From positions 1,426,001 to 1,490,000 of the forward strand of contig CAWDDX010000003.1 of the NCBI GenBank assembly GCA_963801195.1: a stretch of DNA of 64,000 bases. Direction: 5' to 3'. Positions within the stretch are counted from its first letter, which is position 1. Each line of letters opens with the position of its first letter. The stretch comes from SZUA-36 sp963801195 (lineage in GTDB: Bacteria; Pseudomonadota; Gammaproteobacteria; Xanthomonadales; SZUA-36). Of this stretch, positions 9,106-16,543 are shown piece after piece. Position numbers and translations under genes: made by a program. The notes under the pieces were generated by a model. The model ran no database searches, was not told the origin of the DNA, and was given only the letters and a program-made list of their open reading frames with translations.

Positions 9106-9346
9106 CCCGAATATTTCACCAAGGCGGACGAACAAATGACAAATGTCATTTAATTTCATGGTGATACACGCATTTTTGGCCTTTTTCTAAAATTACAGTT
9201 TGTCCTATCCGGTTTTGCAACGCATCTGACTTCACATTTTGGCCTATCCTTCTCAAACCATAGCCGGGCTATGGTTTTTCGAACGATCGATCAAACTGTT
9301 TCGCCAGCTACGCTGCAAATTCCGGATCCCTGGTGAATTATCCGGG
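9106..9346. mobile_element. 241-bp MITE, family A, copy 1
   Basis: A 241-bp element with imperfect terminal inverted repeats: left end CCCGAATATTTCACCAAGG, right end (reverse complement) CCCGGATAATTCACCAGGG. It is flanked by a TTAA direct repeat (9102-9105 and 9347-9350). A second copy of identical length lies at 32445-32685. It has no coding capacity, so it must be mobilised in trans. The YTAR-type target fits IS5- or IS1380-like transposases; the parent transposase is not in this window. A short internal palindrome (CCATAGCCGGGCTATGG) is present. Confidence 0.85.
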
Positions 9347-9431
9347 TTAACCGTGAAGGTTGGTAAAAGTGCCCTTTTTCAAAGCACGTCAAACGCAGGG
9401 AGATCCCGGACATTTGCTAAGCAAATTCCAA

Positions 9432-9488
9432 GATGACGGTGCTACTTTACAGCACAAATTCAGGGATGACGGTGCTACTTTACAGCAC
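9432..9488. repeat. two 24-bp direct repeats
   Basis: GATGACGGTGCTACTTTACA plus GCAC occurs twice, at 9432-9455 and 9465-9488, with a 33-bp period. It lies in the otherwise empty stretch between the MITE and the convergent reductase gene. No gene or clear hairpin terminator is seen in 9351-9550. Confidence 0.8.
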
Positions 9489-9550
9489 CGAGTTGGCGTT
9501 GAAAGGTGCTTAATTTGGCGGGGAAATTAAATCTGCCCCCTACTGAGTCA

Positions 9551-10600
9551 TTAATGTGATTTGGCCAACACCCTGATTGGCACGTCGAGGCCGAATTCGA
9601 ACGAATCAAAAAATATCCGGTTTTCATCCGCGCCGTGGTCTATGAAGGCGCCGCGGCTTGCATCGATCATTGCCGGCGGTCCGCTCATGTAGATATCAAA
9701 GCCGGAAAGGTCCGGGTATTTTTGCAGCACGGCTTCGTGGACATTGCCGTGAAAACTGTCCGTGGTCTCCGCATCCCCGGCTTGCAACAAGGCGCTGGAG
9801 TACTGGATATGCGAATTTTCCGCCGCCCATCGTTGCGCCTGTTCGTGAAAATACAGATCGGCGCTGCTGCGGGCGCCCCAGAACAGGTGCACATGGCGTG
9901 TGTCCTCCTGTGCCAGCAGGTCTTCGAGCATCGATTTCAACGGTGCGAAACCGGTTCCGCCGCCCATGAAAATCATCGGGCGTTCAAGCCTGTCGTTGCG
10001 GATAAAGAAGGTGCCCAGGGGGGCTTCGAGCCTGAGGATGTCGCGCACCTTCATTTCGTCAAAAACCCAGCCGGTAAAACCGCCGCCATCGACGTGCCGG
10101 ATGTGCAGCTCGATCTCGTCTTCGGATTGTGGTGGGCTGGCTATGGAAAACGCGCGCCGCTTGCCGTCGGCCAGCAGGATCTCCAGGTACTGCCCGGCCA
10201 GGAACTGCAAGCGCTGGGCCGCGGGGAGCTTGATCCTGATGAGCATGACATCGGGCGTAAGCGGTGTTTTCTCGATAACCCTGGCCGGCATCTTGCGGAT
10301 ATGGATATCGCGCACGGCTTCGATTTCGCGGGCGCGGATCACCAGGTCAGTGGTCGGTTCCGCCTGGCACAACAGGGCGCAACCCTCGCCGATTTCCTCG
10401 CGGCTCAACGCCATGGGCGGATGGAAGGGGTAGTGCACCTCACCGGATTCCAGCTTACCCTTGCAACTGCCGCAGGTCCCATTCTTGCAACTGTAAGGCA
10501 ACATCACGCCCTGGCGCAGCGCCGCGTTCAAAACGGATTCGCCCTCGTTGACTGTGAAAACAGCGCCGCTGTTAATATTCTTGACCTGGAATTGCTTCAT
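9551..10600 (-). CDS. 2Fe-2S/FAD/NAD(P)H oxidoreductase (CDP-6-deoxyglucoseen reductase-like)
   Basis: A 349-residue electron-transfer flavoprotein. The N-terminal plant-type ferredoxin domain binds 2Fe-2S through Cys 38, 43, 46 and 78 (SCKNGTCGSCKG and CALLCQAE). The middle domain is an FNR-type FAD domain (GQYLEILLADGKRRAFSIAS) and the C-terminal part an NAD(P)-binding domain (IFMGGGTGFAPLKSML). This layout is shared by AscD-like and phenol-hydroxylase reductases; proteobacterial copies often have no known sugar role. It stands alone on the minus strand. The partner oxygenase or acceptor is not in the window. Confidence 0.88.
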   Translation of the reverse strand: MKQFQVKNINSGAVFTVNEGESVLNAALRQGVMLPYSCKNGTCGSCKGKLESGEVHYPFHPPMALSREEIGEGCALLCQAEPTTDLVIRAREIEAVRDIHIRKMPARVIEKTPLTPDVMLIRIKLPAAQRLQFLAGQYLEILLADGKRRAFSIASPPQSEDEIELHIRHVDGGGFTGWVFDEMKVRDILRLEAPLGTFFIRNDRLERPMIFMGGGTGFAPLKSMLEDLLAQEDTRHVHLFWGARSSADLYFHEQAQRWAAENSHIQYSSALLQAGDAETTDSFHGNVHEAVLQKYPDLSGFDIYMSGPPAMIDASRGAFIDHGADENRIFFDSFEFGLDVPIRVLAKSH

Positions 10601-10722
10601 AACACCTGTTGACCGTGTGCTTCACGGGACTAACGTCAGCCCTGGTAAAATAATAGTCGGGATAAAATTGTCCGATGCCTATTGTCGCTGATGTGATAAC
10701 CTTTGCGCCACTTTTCTCCTAG

Positions 10723-10881
10723 GAGCCTGTCGGATTTAACATGACCTACTGCGGAAAAGCCGAGTTTGGCCAGATTTCCCGTTCTTTTGCGTCAAATAGC
10801 GGTGCTATTCTCCTTAGAAGATCGAAAAATCTGACTCAAATCGGCTTCCCCTCGCTATGATCGGTCAAACCCGACAGGCTC
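10723..10881. mobile_element. 159-bp MITE, family B
   Basis: A 159-bp element with terminal inverted repeats GAGCCTGTCGG / CCGACAGGCTC (perfect over 11 bp, extending imperfectly into GGATTTAAC / TCAAACC). It is flanked by a CTAG duplication (10719-10722 and 10882-10885). It encodes nothing. The ends and the CTAG target resemble non-autonomous IS5-type elements (assignment by pattern only). It fills most of the gap between the reductase start and plsC. Confidence 0.82.
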
Positions 10882-10929
10882 CTAGCCCGAATACATTATC
10901 AACAAGCCCGGAGCTGACCCGACCCGATC

Positions 10930-11709
10930 ATGATTTCAGTCCTCGCTTCAATCCTGCGGTTTTTCTTCCGCAGCCTGTTATTCATCGGCTACTTACTGTT
11001 TCTGCTTACACCGACATTGATGCGGGTCAACCATTACAGAGGTCTCGGAACAGTGGACGGGTCCCGCAAGGCGGATGCCCATGCGGTCCGGCTTGCAAAC
11101 CGCCTGGCGTGGTTATTCGGTATCCGGGTGGTGGTTACCGGCCAGCCGCAGAGTGGGCCGGTATTGATGGCTGCCAATCACATTTCATGGCTGGACATAC
11201 CGGTATTGCACAGCGCCTGCGCGATGGGCTTCGTCGGCAAGGCGGAAATCGAGAGCTGGCCGGTGTTTCGCAACATCGCGCGGACCGGCGGCACCATTTT
11301 CCACCAGCGCGGCAATCATGATTCGGCGGCCGGTGTGAATTCGCTGATGGTGCAGCGCCTGGGTGAGGGCCGTGCGGTCACGATCTTTCCGGAGGGTGGA
11401 ATTGAGGCCGGCGTACCGATCAGGATTTTTCATGCCCGCATGTTCAAGGCCGCCGTGGACGTTGGCTGCCCGGTTCAACCCGTCATGGTCCGTTACGTGC
11501 GTAATGGTCACATTGATACCGATGTCGCATTTCGGGTGGGTGAAAGCATGGCGATGAACCTGTGCCGGCAACTGGCCAGGCCGAAATCGGTTGCAGAGGT
11601 TCATTTTCTCCCGGTCATCAGCGCGGTCGATCAACCCCGCCGCGTGTTGGCAGACGGCGCCAGGGCGGCGGTCGTTGGCAGTTACGAAAACCGGGCGATA
11701 GGTTCTTGA
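10930..11709 (+). CDS. plsC: 1-acyl-sn-glycerol-3-phosphate acyltransferase
   Basis: PlsC makes phosphatidic acid from lysophosphatidic acid at the inner membrane. The 259-residue protein has an N-terminal hydrophobic segment (about 8-30), the catalytic NHxxxxD box as NHISWLD (His 84, Asp 89), and the glycerol-3-phosphate-binding FPEGG motif in TIFPEGGIEAG. The downstream hydrolase starts inside its stop codon, so the two form an operon. Whether this is the only PlsC of the cell or one for special acyl donors cannot be told. Confidence 0.92.
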   Translation: MISVLASILRFFFRSLLFIGYLLFLLTPTLMRVNHYRGLGTVDGSRKADAHAVRLANRLAWLFGIRVVVTGQPQSGPVLMAANHISWLDIPVLHSACAMGFVGKAEIESWPVFRNIARTGGTIFHQRGNHDSAAGVNSLMVQRLGEGRAVTIFPEGGIEAGVPIRIFHARMFKAAVDVGCPVQPVMVRYVRNGHIDTDVAFRVGESMAMNLCRQLARPKSVAEVHFLPVISAVDQPRRVLADGARAAVVGSYENRAIGS

Positions 11710-12749
11710 AGCCGTCCCGGACCAGGTCGGAATTATTTTCACCGGCATTCGGCCTGCGCAGCACCCATACCCAGTCGCTCATCAACAGCAGCACCTACCG
11801 GCGGCGGATTGTCAGAAAGCGCTCCAGGGCCATGCTCGATGCCGAGCAGGACTGGATCCTGGACGGTGGGGACGACGTGCGGTTGCTGGGCCATTACTCA
11901 CCGCAAGCCGGAGTAAGCAAAGGCCTGGTCGTCCTGTTTCACGGCTGGGAAGGCAGTAGCCGTTCCAACTATGTCGTGGCCGCCGGCGGTATGTTGTACG
12001 ACCAGGGTTTTGATGTTTTCCGTTTGAATTTCCGTGATCACGGCGAAAGCCATCACATGAATGCGGGTTTGTTCCATTCCTGTCGCCTGGCGGAAGTCGT
12101 ACATGCCTTGCAGGACATCCAGCGACGCACTGGCGCGCAAGACTGGGCGCTCTCCGGATATTCGCTGGGTGGAAATTTCGCCCTGAGGGTCGCCATGGCG
12201 GCACCCGAAGCCGGCCTGTCATTGCGCCAGGTGGTAGCGGTTTGCCCGGTGATCTCACCCTCGAATACACTCAAGGCGATGGAAGATGGCCCGCGCGGAT
12301 ATGAAAGTTATTTCATCCGCAAGTGGGCGAAATCGATCAAGGTCAAGCAATCCCTGTTCCCGGATTCATGTGAATATGAAACCTGGTACAAGCTTGGCAA
12401 CCTGCGCGAACGGACCGGTTACCTGGCGACGCGCCACTACGAGTTTGAATCGCTGGAGCAATATTTTGACGGTTACTCGATTGCCGGCGACCGGCTCAAA
12501 AAAATTACCATGCCCACCACCATCCTGACATCGGAAGACGACATGGTCGTACCGGTCAGCGATTTCGCGGACTTGCCGGATAACGACAACATAGAGCTGA
12601 TCATTACCCGCCATGGCGGCCACTGCGCTTTCCTGAAAAACTGGAAAATGGAAAGCCTTGCAGATGACATTATTGTCGAGCGGGTTTTGAATAGCTCACG
12701 GCAGGACCAGCTGATTGAGCGTCACCCGGATGGTTTAAAACCGCAGTGA
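11706..12749 (+). CDS. YheT-like alpha/beta hydrolase
   Basis: About 347 residues if started at the TTG at 11706, which overlaps the plsC stop (TTGA). The region between there and upstream in-frame codons belongs to plsC in another frame. The core has the oxyanion motif LFHGWEGSS, FRLNFRDHGES, the nucleophile elbow SGYSLGGNF, TSEDDMVVP (acid) and RHGGHCAFL (His), a complete triad. This fits the YheT/EMB8 group of hydrolases, thought to act on lipids or esters. Pairing with plsC supports a lipid role (inference). Its 3' end overlaps the convergent gene by 15 bp. Confidence 0.85.
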   Translation: MKPSRTRSELFSPAFGLRSTHTQSLINSSTYRRRIVRKRSRAMLDAEQDWILDGGDDVRLLGHYSPQAGVSKGLVVLFHGWEGSSRSNYVVAAGGMLYDQGFDVFRLNFRDHGESHHMNAGLFHSCRLAEVVHALQDIQRRTGAQDWALSGYSLGGNFALRVAMAAPEAGLSLRQVVAVCPVISPSNTLKAMEDGPRGYESYFIRKWAKSIKVKQSLFPDSCEYETWYKLGNLRERTGYLATRHYEFESLEQYFDGYSIAGDRLKKITMPTTILTSEDDMVVPVSDFADLPDNDNIELIITRHGGHCAFLKNWKMESLADDIIVERVLNSSRQDQLIERHPDGLKPQ

Positions 12750-13496
12750 AAGACAGCTGAGCCCGCCGTCGATTTTCTGGAATTCAGATACATCCACCTC
12801 GCGAATTGTATAGCCGGCGGATTCGATCAGGGTCCGTGTTTTTGGAAAACCTTTGGGCGTCAGCACGGTGCCGTTTATCCACACGCTGTTGGCCGCATAA
12901 GCTTCACCCGGGCCGACTTTAAGGAGGTGGTACTTTCGGAACTCGGGTTTTGTAAGAAACTCGCCGCAAGCCAGCAGATTATTATTCTCCAGGTAGCCAA
13001 GACCGGTTTTTAAGTGGAGCACCTTGTCCAACTCTATCATCGAGCCCTGCAAACCGTAATTTTCCAGGATGGCGATCATTTGCCCGGCGCCCTCGCGGTT
13101 GGTGCGCTCTGACAAACCGACATAATAGTGATCCCCGACCATCATGACGTCACCGGCTTCGACGGTTCCGGGCGCTTCGATCATTTCTACCTTTGCATAG
13201 AATTCACGGATTGTTTTCAGAATCAACCGTGTCTCCCCTTTGCGGCTCGAAGCGCCCGGATTGGTGAGGACGGCACAGCGGGGCGTCATTAAGGCGACGT
13301 CTTCCACGAAGGTTGAGTCAGGGAAAAGCTCATCCGCCGGCAATACGGTCACTTGCAAGCCACATTCCTTCAGGGCGTCGATATAATCGAGGTGTTGAAG
13401 CAGTGCCTTATTGTAGTCCGGTGGACCGAGGTTGACGCTTCTCAAGCCGTTCACGATCGACCGGCAAGGTGTTCTGACTATCGCTTTTGTGAACAT
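12735..13496 (-). CDS. dimethylarginine dimethylaminohydrolase-like amidinotransferase-fold enzyme
   Basis: 253 residues of the DDAH / arginine-deiminase superfamily, which hydrolyse guanidino groups through a covalent Cys intermediate. Key residues: FVEDVAL near 65, His 161 in LHLKTGLGYL, and the nucleophile Cys 248 in GGLSCLSLRF close to the C-terminus, where DDAH enzymes have it. Expected products are citrulline and dimethylamine or ammonia. The length is typical. It stands alone next to tRNA-Gly. Substrate specificity (methylarginine or another guanidine) cannot be decided from sequence reading. Confidence 0.88.
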   Translation of the reverse strand: MFTKAIVRTPCRSIVNGLRSVNLGPPDYNKALLQHLDYIDALKECGLQVTVLPADELFPDSTFVEDVALMTPRCAVLTNPGASSRKGETRLILKTIREFYAKVEMIEAPGTVEAGDVMMVGDHYYVGLSERTNREGAGQMIAILENYGLQGSMIELDKVLHLKTGLGYLENNNLLACGEFLTKPEFRKYHLLKVGPGEAYAANSVWINGTVLTPKGFPKTRTLIESAGYTIREVDVSEFQKIDGGLSCLSLRF

Positions 13497-13515
13497 GCGT
13501 TCTGCCTTTCAGAAA

Positions 13516-13589
13516 TGGAGCGGGTGATGGGAATCGAACCCACGTATTCAGCTTGGGAAGCTGAAGTTCTACCATTGAACTACACCCGC
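13516..13589 (-). tRNA. tRNA-Gly (CCC)
   Basis: A 74-nt cloverleaf including encoded CCA. The acceptor arm GCGGGTG/CACCCGC is perfect, the D arm is GTTC...GAAC, the anticodon stem TCAGC/GCTGA encloses loop TTCCCAA (anticodon CCC), and the T loop is TTCGATT. It closely resembles E. coli glyU. It reads on the minus strand, just upstream of the DDAH gene start. Confidence 0.97.
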
Positions 13590-13633
13590 TCAGTCAGCAC
13601 GGAGGGTCATTCTACTATGGCTTGCCGTGTAAA

Positions 13634-14551
13634 TCAGCTGGCAAGTGCCTGTAGGTGAGCACGGCTTGCACTCGCCAGCGCCTGCAGGTCATAACCGCCC
13701 TCGAGGATGGAAGCCAGGCGGCCGTTACAACTGTCGGTGGCCAGGTCACATAGCTGGTCCGTGATCCAGTAGTAGTCGGCGTCCTGGAGTTCGATTTGCG
13801 CCAGTGGATCACGATGATGGGCATCAAAACCGGCCGAGATCAGGATCAGGTCCGGCTCGAAACTGTGGATGGCCGTTAAACCCAACTGGCTCCAGGCGTG
13901 TCTGAAAGACTTGCTGCCATCACCCGGCGCCAGCGGCAAATTCAGGATATTGCCACAGCCGGTTTCCTCACGCTGCCCGGTCCCGGGGTACAGGGGTGAC
14001 TGGTGGCTGGAGACGTACATCACGTTGGGGTTTTCCGCGAATACGGCTTGTGTGCCGTTGCCGTGGTGGACGTCAAAATCGACGATGGCGACACGCCTTA
14101 CGCTGGCGTGTTCAAGCGCATGCATGGCGCCGATCGCAACGTGGTTCAGCAGGCAGAACCCCATCGCGGACCCGGGTTCGCTGTGATGGCCGGGTGGCCT
14201 GACGGCACAAAAGGCCCGCAACGCCTTGTCACCGAGAATCTGGTCGATGGCAAAACACATTGCACCGCTGGCACGCAGCGCTGCATCGATCGAACCGTTG
14301 CTGAGCCAGGTGTCCGGGTCAATTCCAACGATGCCTTCCAACGGTTCCCTGGCGGTGATGCCGGCCCAGAATTCCTCCGGGTGAACGCGAAAAATCTGTT
14401 CGGCATGTACCCGTGGCGCGGGTAACACCTCGAGGCCCTTGATGCCCTCCAACCCGGCCATTACGGCTTTTATCCGTAGTGCGGACTCGGGGTGCTTGGG
14501 GCCGGGGTTGTGGCGTAAACAATCGTCGTGCTGGATAATGATCGTGCTCAT
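13634..14551 (-). CDS. histone deacetylase-family (class II HDAC-like) amidohydrolase
   Basis: 305 residues with the arginase/deacetylase fold of bacterial HDAC-like enzymes, zinc hydrolases that remove acetyl groups from lysines, polyamines or similar amides. Motifs: RPPGHHSEP (catalytic His 122/123), DFDVHHGNGTQ (zinc ligands Asp 160, His 162), SAGFDAHHRDP (zinc ligand Asp 243) and LEGGY near the end. No signal peptide is seen. It stands alone between tRNA-Gly and MITE C. The natural substrate is unknown; protein, polyamine or acetoin-related roles are all possible. Confidence 0.9.
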   Translation of the reverse strand: MSTIIIQHDDCLRHNPGPKHPESALRIKAVMAGLEGIKGLEVLPAPRVHAEQIFRVHPEEFWAGITAREPLEGIVGIDPDTWLSNGSIDAALRASGAMCFAIDQILGDKALRAFCAVRPPGHHSEPGSAMGFCLLNHVAIGAMHALEHASVRRVAIVDFDVHHGNGTQAVFAENPNVMYVSSHQSPLYPGTGQREETGCGNILNLPLAPGDGSKSFRHAWSQLGLTAIHSFEPDLILISAGFDAHHRDPLAQIELQDADYYWITDQLCDLATDSCNGRLASILEGGYDLQALASASRAHLQALAS

Positions 14552-14627
14552 TCAGCGCATTCTATGTCATGGGGCCTGTTTACACTACGCATTCGCATTG
14601 ACTGGTCTTTATTGGCTGAATAACTAG

Positions 14628-14777
14628 GGAAGCTCTGATTAATGCCATCCTGGCATTATCAGAGCGCGGCAGCCGAAAAGTGTCATTTTCGACTGCCTTA
14701 CAAATCAACGGCTTGGCGCCGCTGATTTGGCGACACATCCATGTGTCGCGTGAACCTCAGAATTAATCAGAGGTTCC
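14628..14777. mobile_element. 150-bp MITE, family C, at a stop codon
   Basis: A 150-bp element with inverted ends GGAAGCTCTGATTAAT and (reverse complement) GGAACCTCTGATTAAT. It is flanked by CTAG at 14624-14627 and 14778-14781. The interior holds palindromic stretches (CGACACATCCATGTGTCG). The right-hand CTAG contains the TAG stop of the minus-strand Lrp-type gene. It is non-coding and resembles IS5-derived MITEs by its ends and CTAG target. Confidence 0.85.
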
Positions 14778-15263
14778 CTAGAACAGCGGCAGGTTCAGGG
14801 TTTCCTTCACCTCTTCCATGACCACGTAACTGCGTGACCCGTTGACGCCGGGCAACGAGAGTATCTTTTCACCCAGCAGTTCGCGGTAGGACTTCATGTC
14901 ACGGACGCGCGCCTTGATCAGGTAGTCGAAATTGCCTGATACCAGGTGGCACTCCATGATCTCCGGTAACTTCCGCGCCTCTTCGCGAAACTTTTTAAAA
15001 GCATCCGGCGATTTGTGCGACAGGTCAATTTCGACAAACACCAGCAGGCTCGCATTGACGAGTTCCGGGTTCAGGACAGCCGTATAGCCACGGATAAAAC
15101 CCTGCCGCTCCAGGCGCTTGACGCGTTCGATACAGGGTGTTGGCGTGAGGTTGACCTTGCGTGCGAGTTGCACATTCGAAATCCTGCCGTCGTTTTGCAG
15201 ACACTCGAGTATGCGCCGGTCTGTACGGTCAAGCGGCTTGGGGGCCTGTGGCTTTTTATTCAT
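14778..15263 (-). CDS. Lrp/AsnC-family transcriptional regulator
   Basis: 161 residues: an N-terminal winged HTH (LDRTDRRILECLQNDGRI, then LARKVNLTPTPCIERVKRLE) and a C-terminal RAM/AsnC ligand domain (VFVEIDL, ECHLVSGNFDYLIK). It is close to the global Lrp group in length and motifs. It is divergent from alanine dehydrogenase across a 119-bp AT-rich region with a palindrome, so it very likely senses alanine (or leucine) and controls ald. The stop codon TAG lies in the target-site duplication of MITE C. Confidence 0.92.
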   Translation of the reverse strand: MNKKPQAPKPLDRTDRRILECLQNDGRISNVQLARKVNLTPTPCIERVKRLERQGFIRGYTAVLNPELVNASLLVFVEIDLSHKSPDAFKKFREEARKLPEIMECHLVSGNFDYLIKARVRDMKSYRELLGEKILSLPGVNGSRSYVVMEEVKETLNLPLF

Positions 15264-15302
15264 TTATAAAACTGCCAATTGAGTCTAAAAAAGGTTAAAA
15301 CA

Positions 15303-15323
15303 CTATTGAGGCATTATCAATAG
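15303..15323. promoter_or_regulatory. candidate Lrp-type operator
   Basis: The perfect inverted repeat CTATTGA-N7-TCAATAG sits in the AT-rich divergent region between the regulator gene (start 15263) and ald (start 15383). Its size and position fit an Lrp/AsnC dimer site controlling one or both genes. Binding is inferred from position and symmetry only. Confidence 0.5.
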
Positions 15324-15382
15324 AGAATAAAACTACTTTAATATAGCTAAAATGGTGATTTTACATACTTAGAGGTGTTGTC

Positions 15383-16504
15383 ATGAGAGTCGGTGTTCCC
15401 AAGGAAATTAAAAACAATGAGTTCCGCGTAGGTATGGTACCTGCTTCTGTTCGTGAGTTGGTCGCCCACGGGCACGAAGTGTTCGTCGAAACCAATGCCG
15501 GTGCTGGTATCGGCATGATGGATGATGATTACGTGGCTGCCGGTGCGCAAATACTCAACGATGCCAAGAGCATTTTTGACACGGCCGAGATGATCGTCAA
15601 GGTCAAGGAACCCCAGGCGGTTGAACGTGCAATGTTAACGCCGGACCATACCTTGTTTACTTACCTGCATCTCGCTCCCGATGCACCGCAGACGGAAGAA
15701 CTGGTCAAAAGCGGCGCGACCTGTATCGCCTATGAAACCGTGACCGACAAAAAGGGCGGTCTGCCGCTGCTCGCACCGATGTCCGAGGTTGCCGGCAGGT
15801 TGGCCATCCAGGCGGGTGCCTGGTGTCTCGAAAAGGCCCACGGCGGATCCGGTGTGTTGCTCGGTGGTGTTCCCGGAGTCGAGCCGGCGAAAGTGGTCAT
15901 TATCGGCGGTGGTACCGTCGGCCTGAACGCCGCCCAGATGGTGGTCGGTATGGGCGCGAACGTGGTGATCCTCGACCGCAACCTGGATGTTCTGCGCTTC
16001 CTGGATGCGACTTTTGACAGCCGCGTGCAGACCGTCTATTCCAACGTAGATTCCATTGAACGTCATCTTAAAGATGCGGACCTGGTGGTCGGCGGGGTTT
16101 TGATCCCGGGCGCTGCGGCACCCAAGCTGGTGACCCGCGAACACCTTAAAATGATGCGTAATGGATCCGTGCTCGTCGATGTCGCCATCGACCAGGGTGG
16201 TTGCTTTGAAACCTCGCATGCCACCACGCATCAGGATCCGACCTACATTGTCGATGGTATCGTGCATTACTGCGTGGCCAATATGCCTGGCGCGGTGCCG
16301 CGTACATCGACCTTTGCGTTGAACAACGCCACGCTGCCATTCGCATTGGCACTGGCCGACAAGGGCGCCAAGAAAGCGATGCTGGACAACCCGCACCTGC
16401 TGGCTGGTCTGAACGTGCATCGTGGCATGGTGACCTATGAAGACGTTGCACGTGACCTCCGTTATGATTACGTACCGGCGGTTGAGGCGCTCAAAACTGC
16501 CTGA
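15383..16504 (+). CDS. ald: alanine dehydrogenase
   Basis: Ald oxidatively deaminates L-alanine to pyruvate, ammonia and NADH. The 373-residue protein starts MRVGVPKEIKNNEFRVG, with the catalytic residues at the family's usual numbers: Arg 15, Lys 75, His 96 and Asp 270. The Rossmann motif IIGGGTVGLNAA lies at about 173-184. It is preceded by an AT-rich region with a palindrome and the divergent Lrp-type gene, which suggests alanine-responsive control. The transaminase gene follows 39 bp downstream, which suggests one operon. Confidence 0.96.
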   Translation: MRVGVPKEIKNNEFRVGMVPASVRELVAHGHEVFVETNAGAGIGMMDDDYVAAGAQILNDAKSIFDTAEMIVKVKEPQAVERAMLTPDHTLFTYLHLAPDAPQTEELVKSGATCIAYETVTDKKGGLPLLAPMSEVAGRLAIQAGAWCLEKAHGGSGVLLGGVPGVEPAKVVIIGGGTVGLNAAQMVVGMGANVVILDRNLDVLRFLDATFDSRVQTVYSNVDSIERHLKDADLVVGGVLIPGAAAPKLVTREHLKMMRNGSVLVDVAIDQGGCFETSHATTHQDPTYIVDGIVHYCVANMPGAVPRTSTFALNNATLPFALALADKGAKKAMLDNPHLLAGLNVHRGMVTYEDVARDLRYDYVPAVEALKTA

Positions 16505-16543
16505 AAACCAGCGTTTGGCACATTCATGTGAGGAGCAGACAAA

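Noticed and set aside
9635..10612. Long plus-strand frame opposite the flavoreductase
   Set aside because: The minus-strand protein has full 2Fe-2S, FAD and NAD motifs; the plus frame has none.
13353..13658. Plus-strand frame over tRNA-Gly giving a MGIEPTYSAWEAEVLPLNYTR-like peptide
   Set aside because: This peptide is the antisense translation of tRNA-Gly and a well-known false gene call.
15635..16420. Long minus-strand frame opposite ald
   Set aside because: It is the shadow of the well-supported ald gene, without a recognisable domain.
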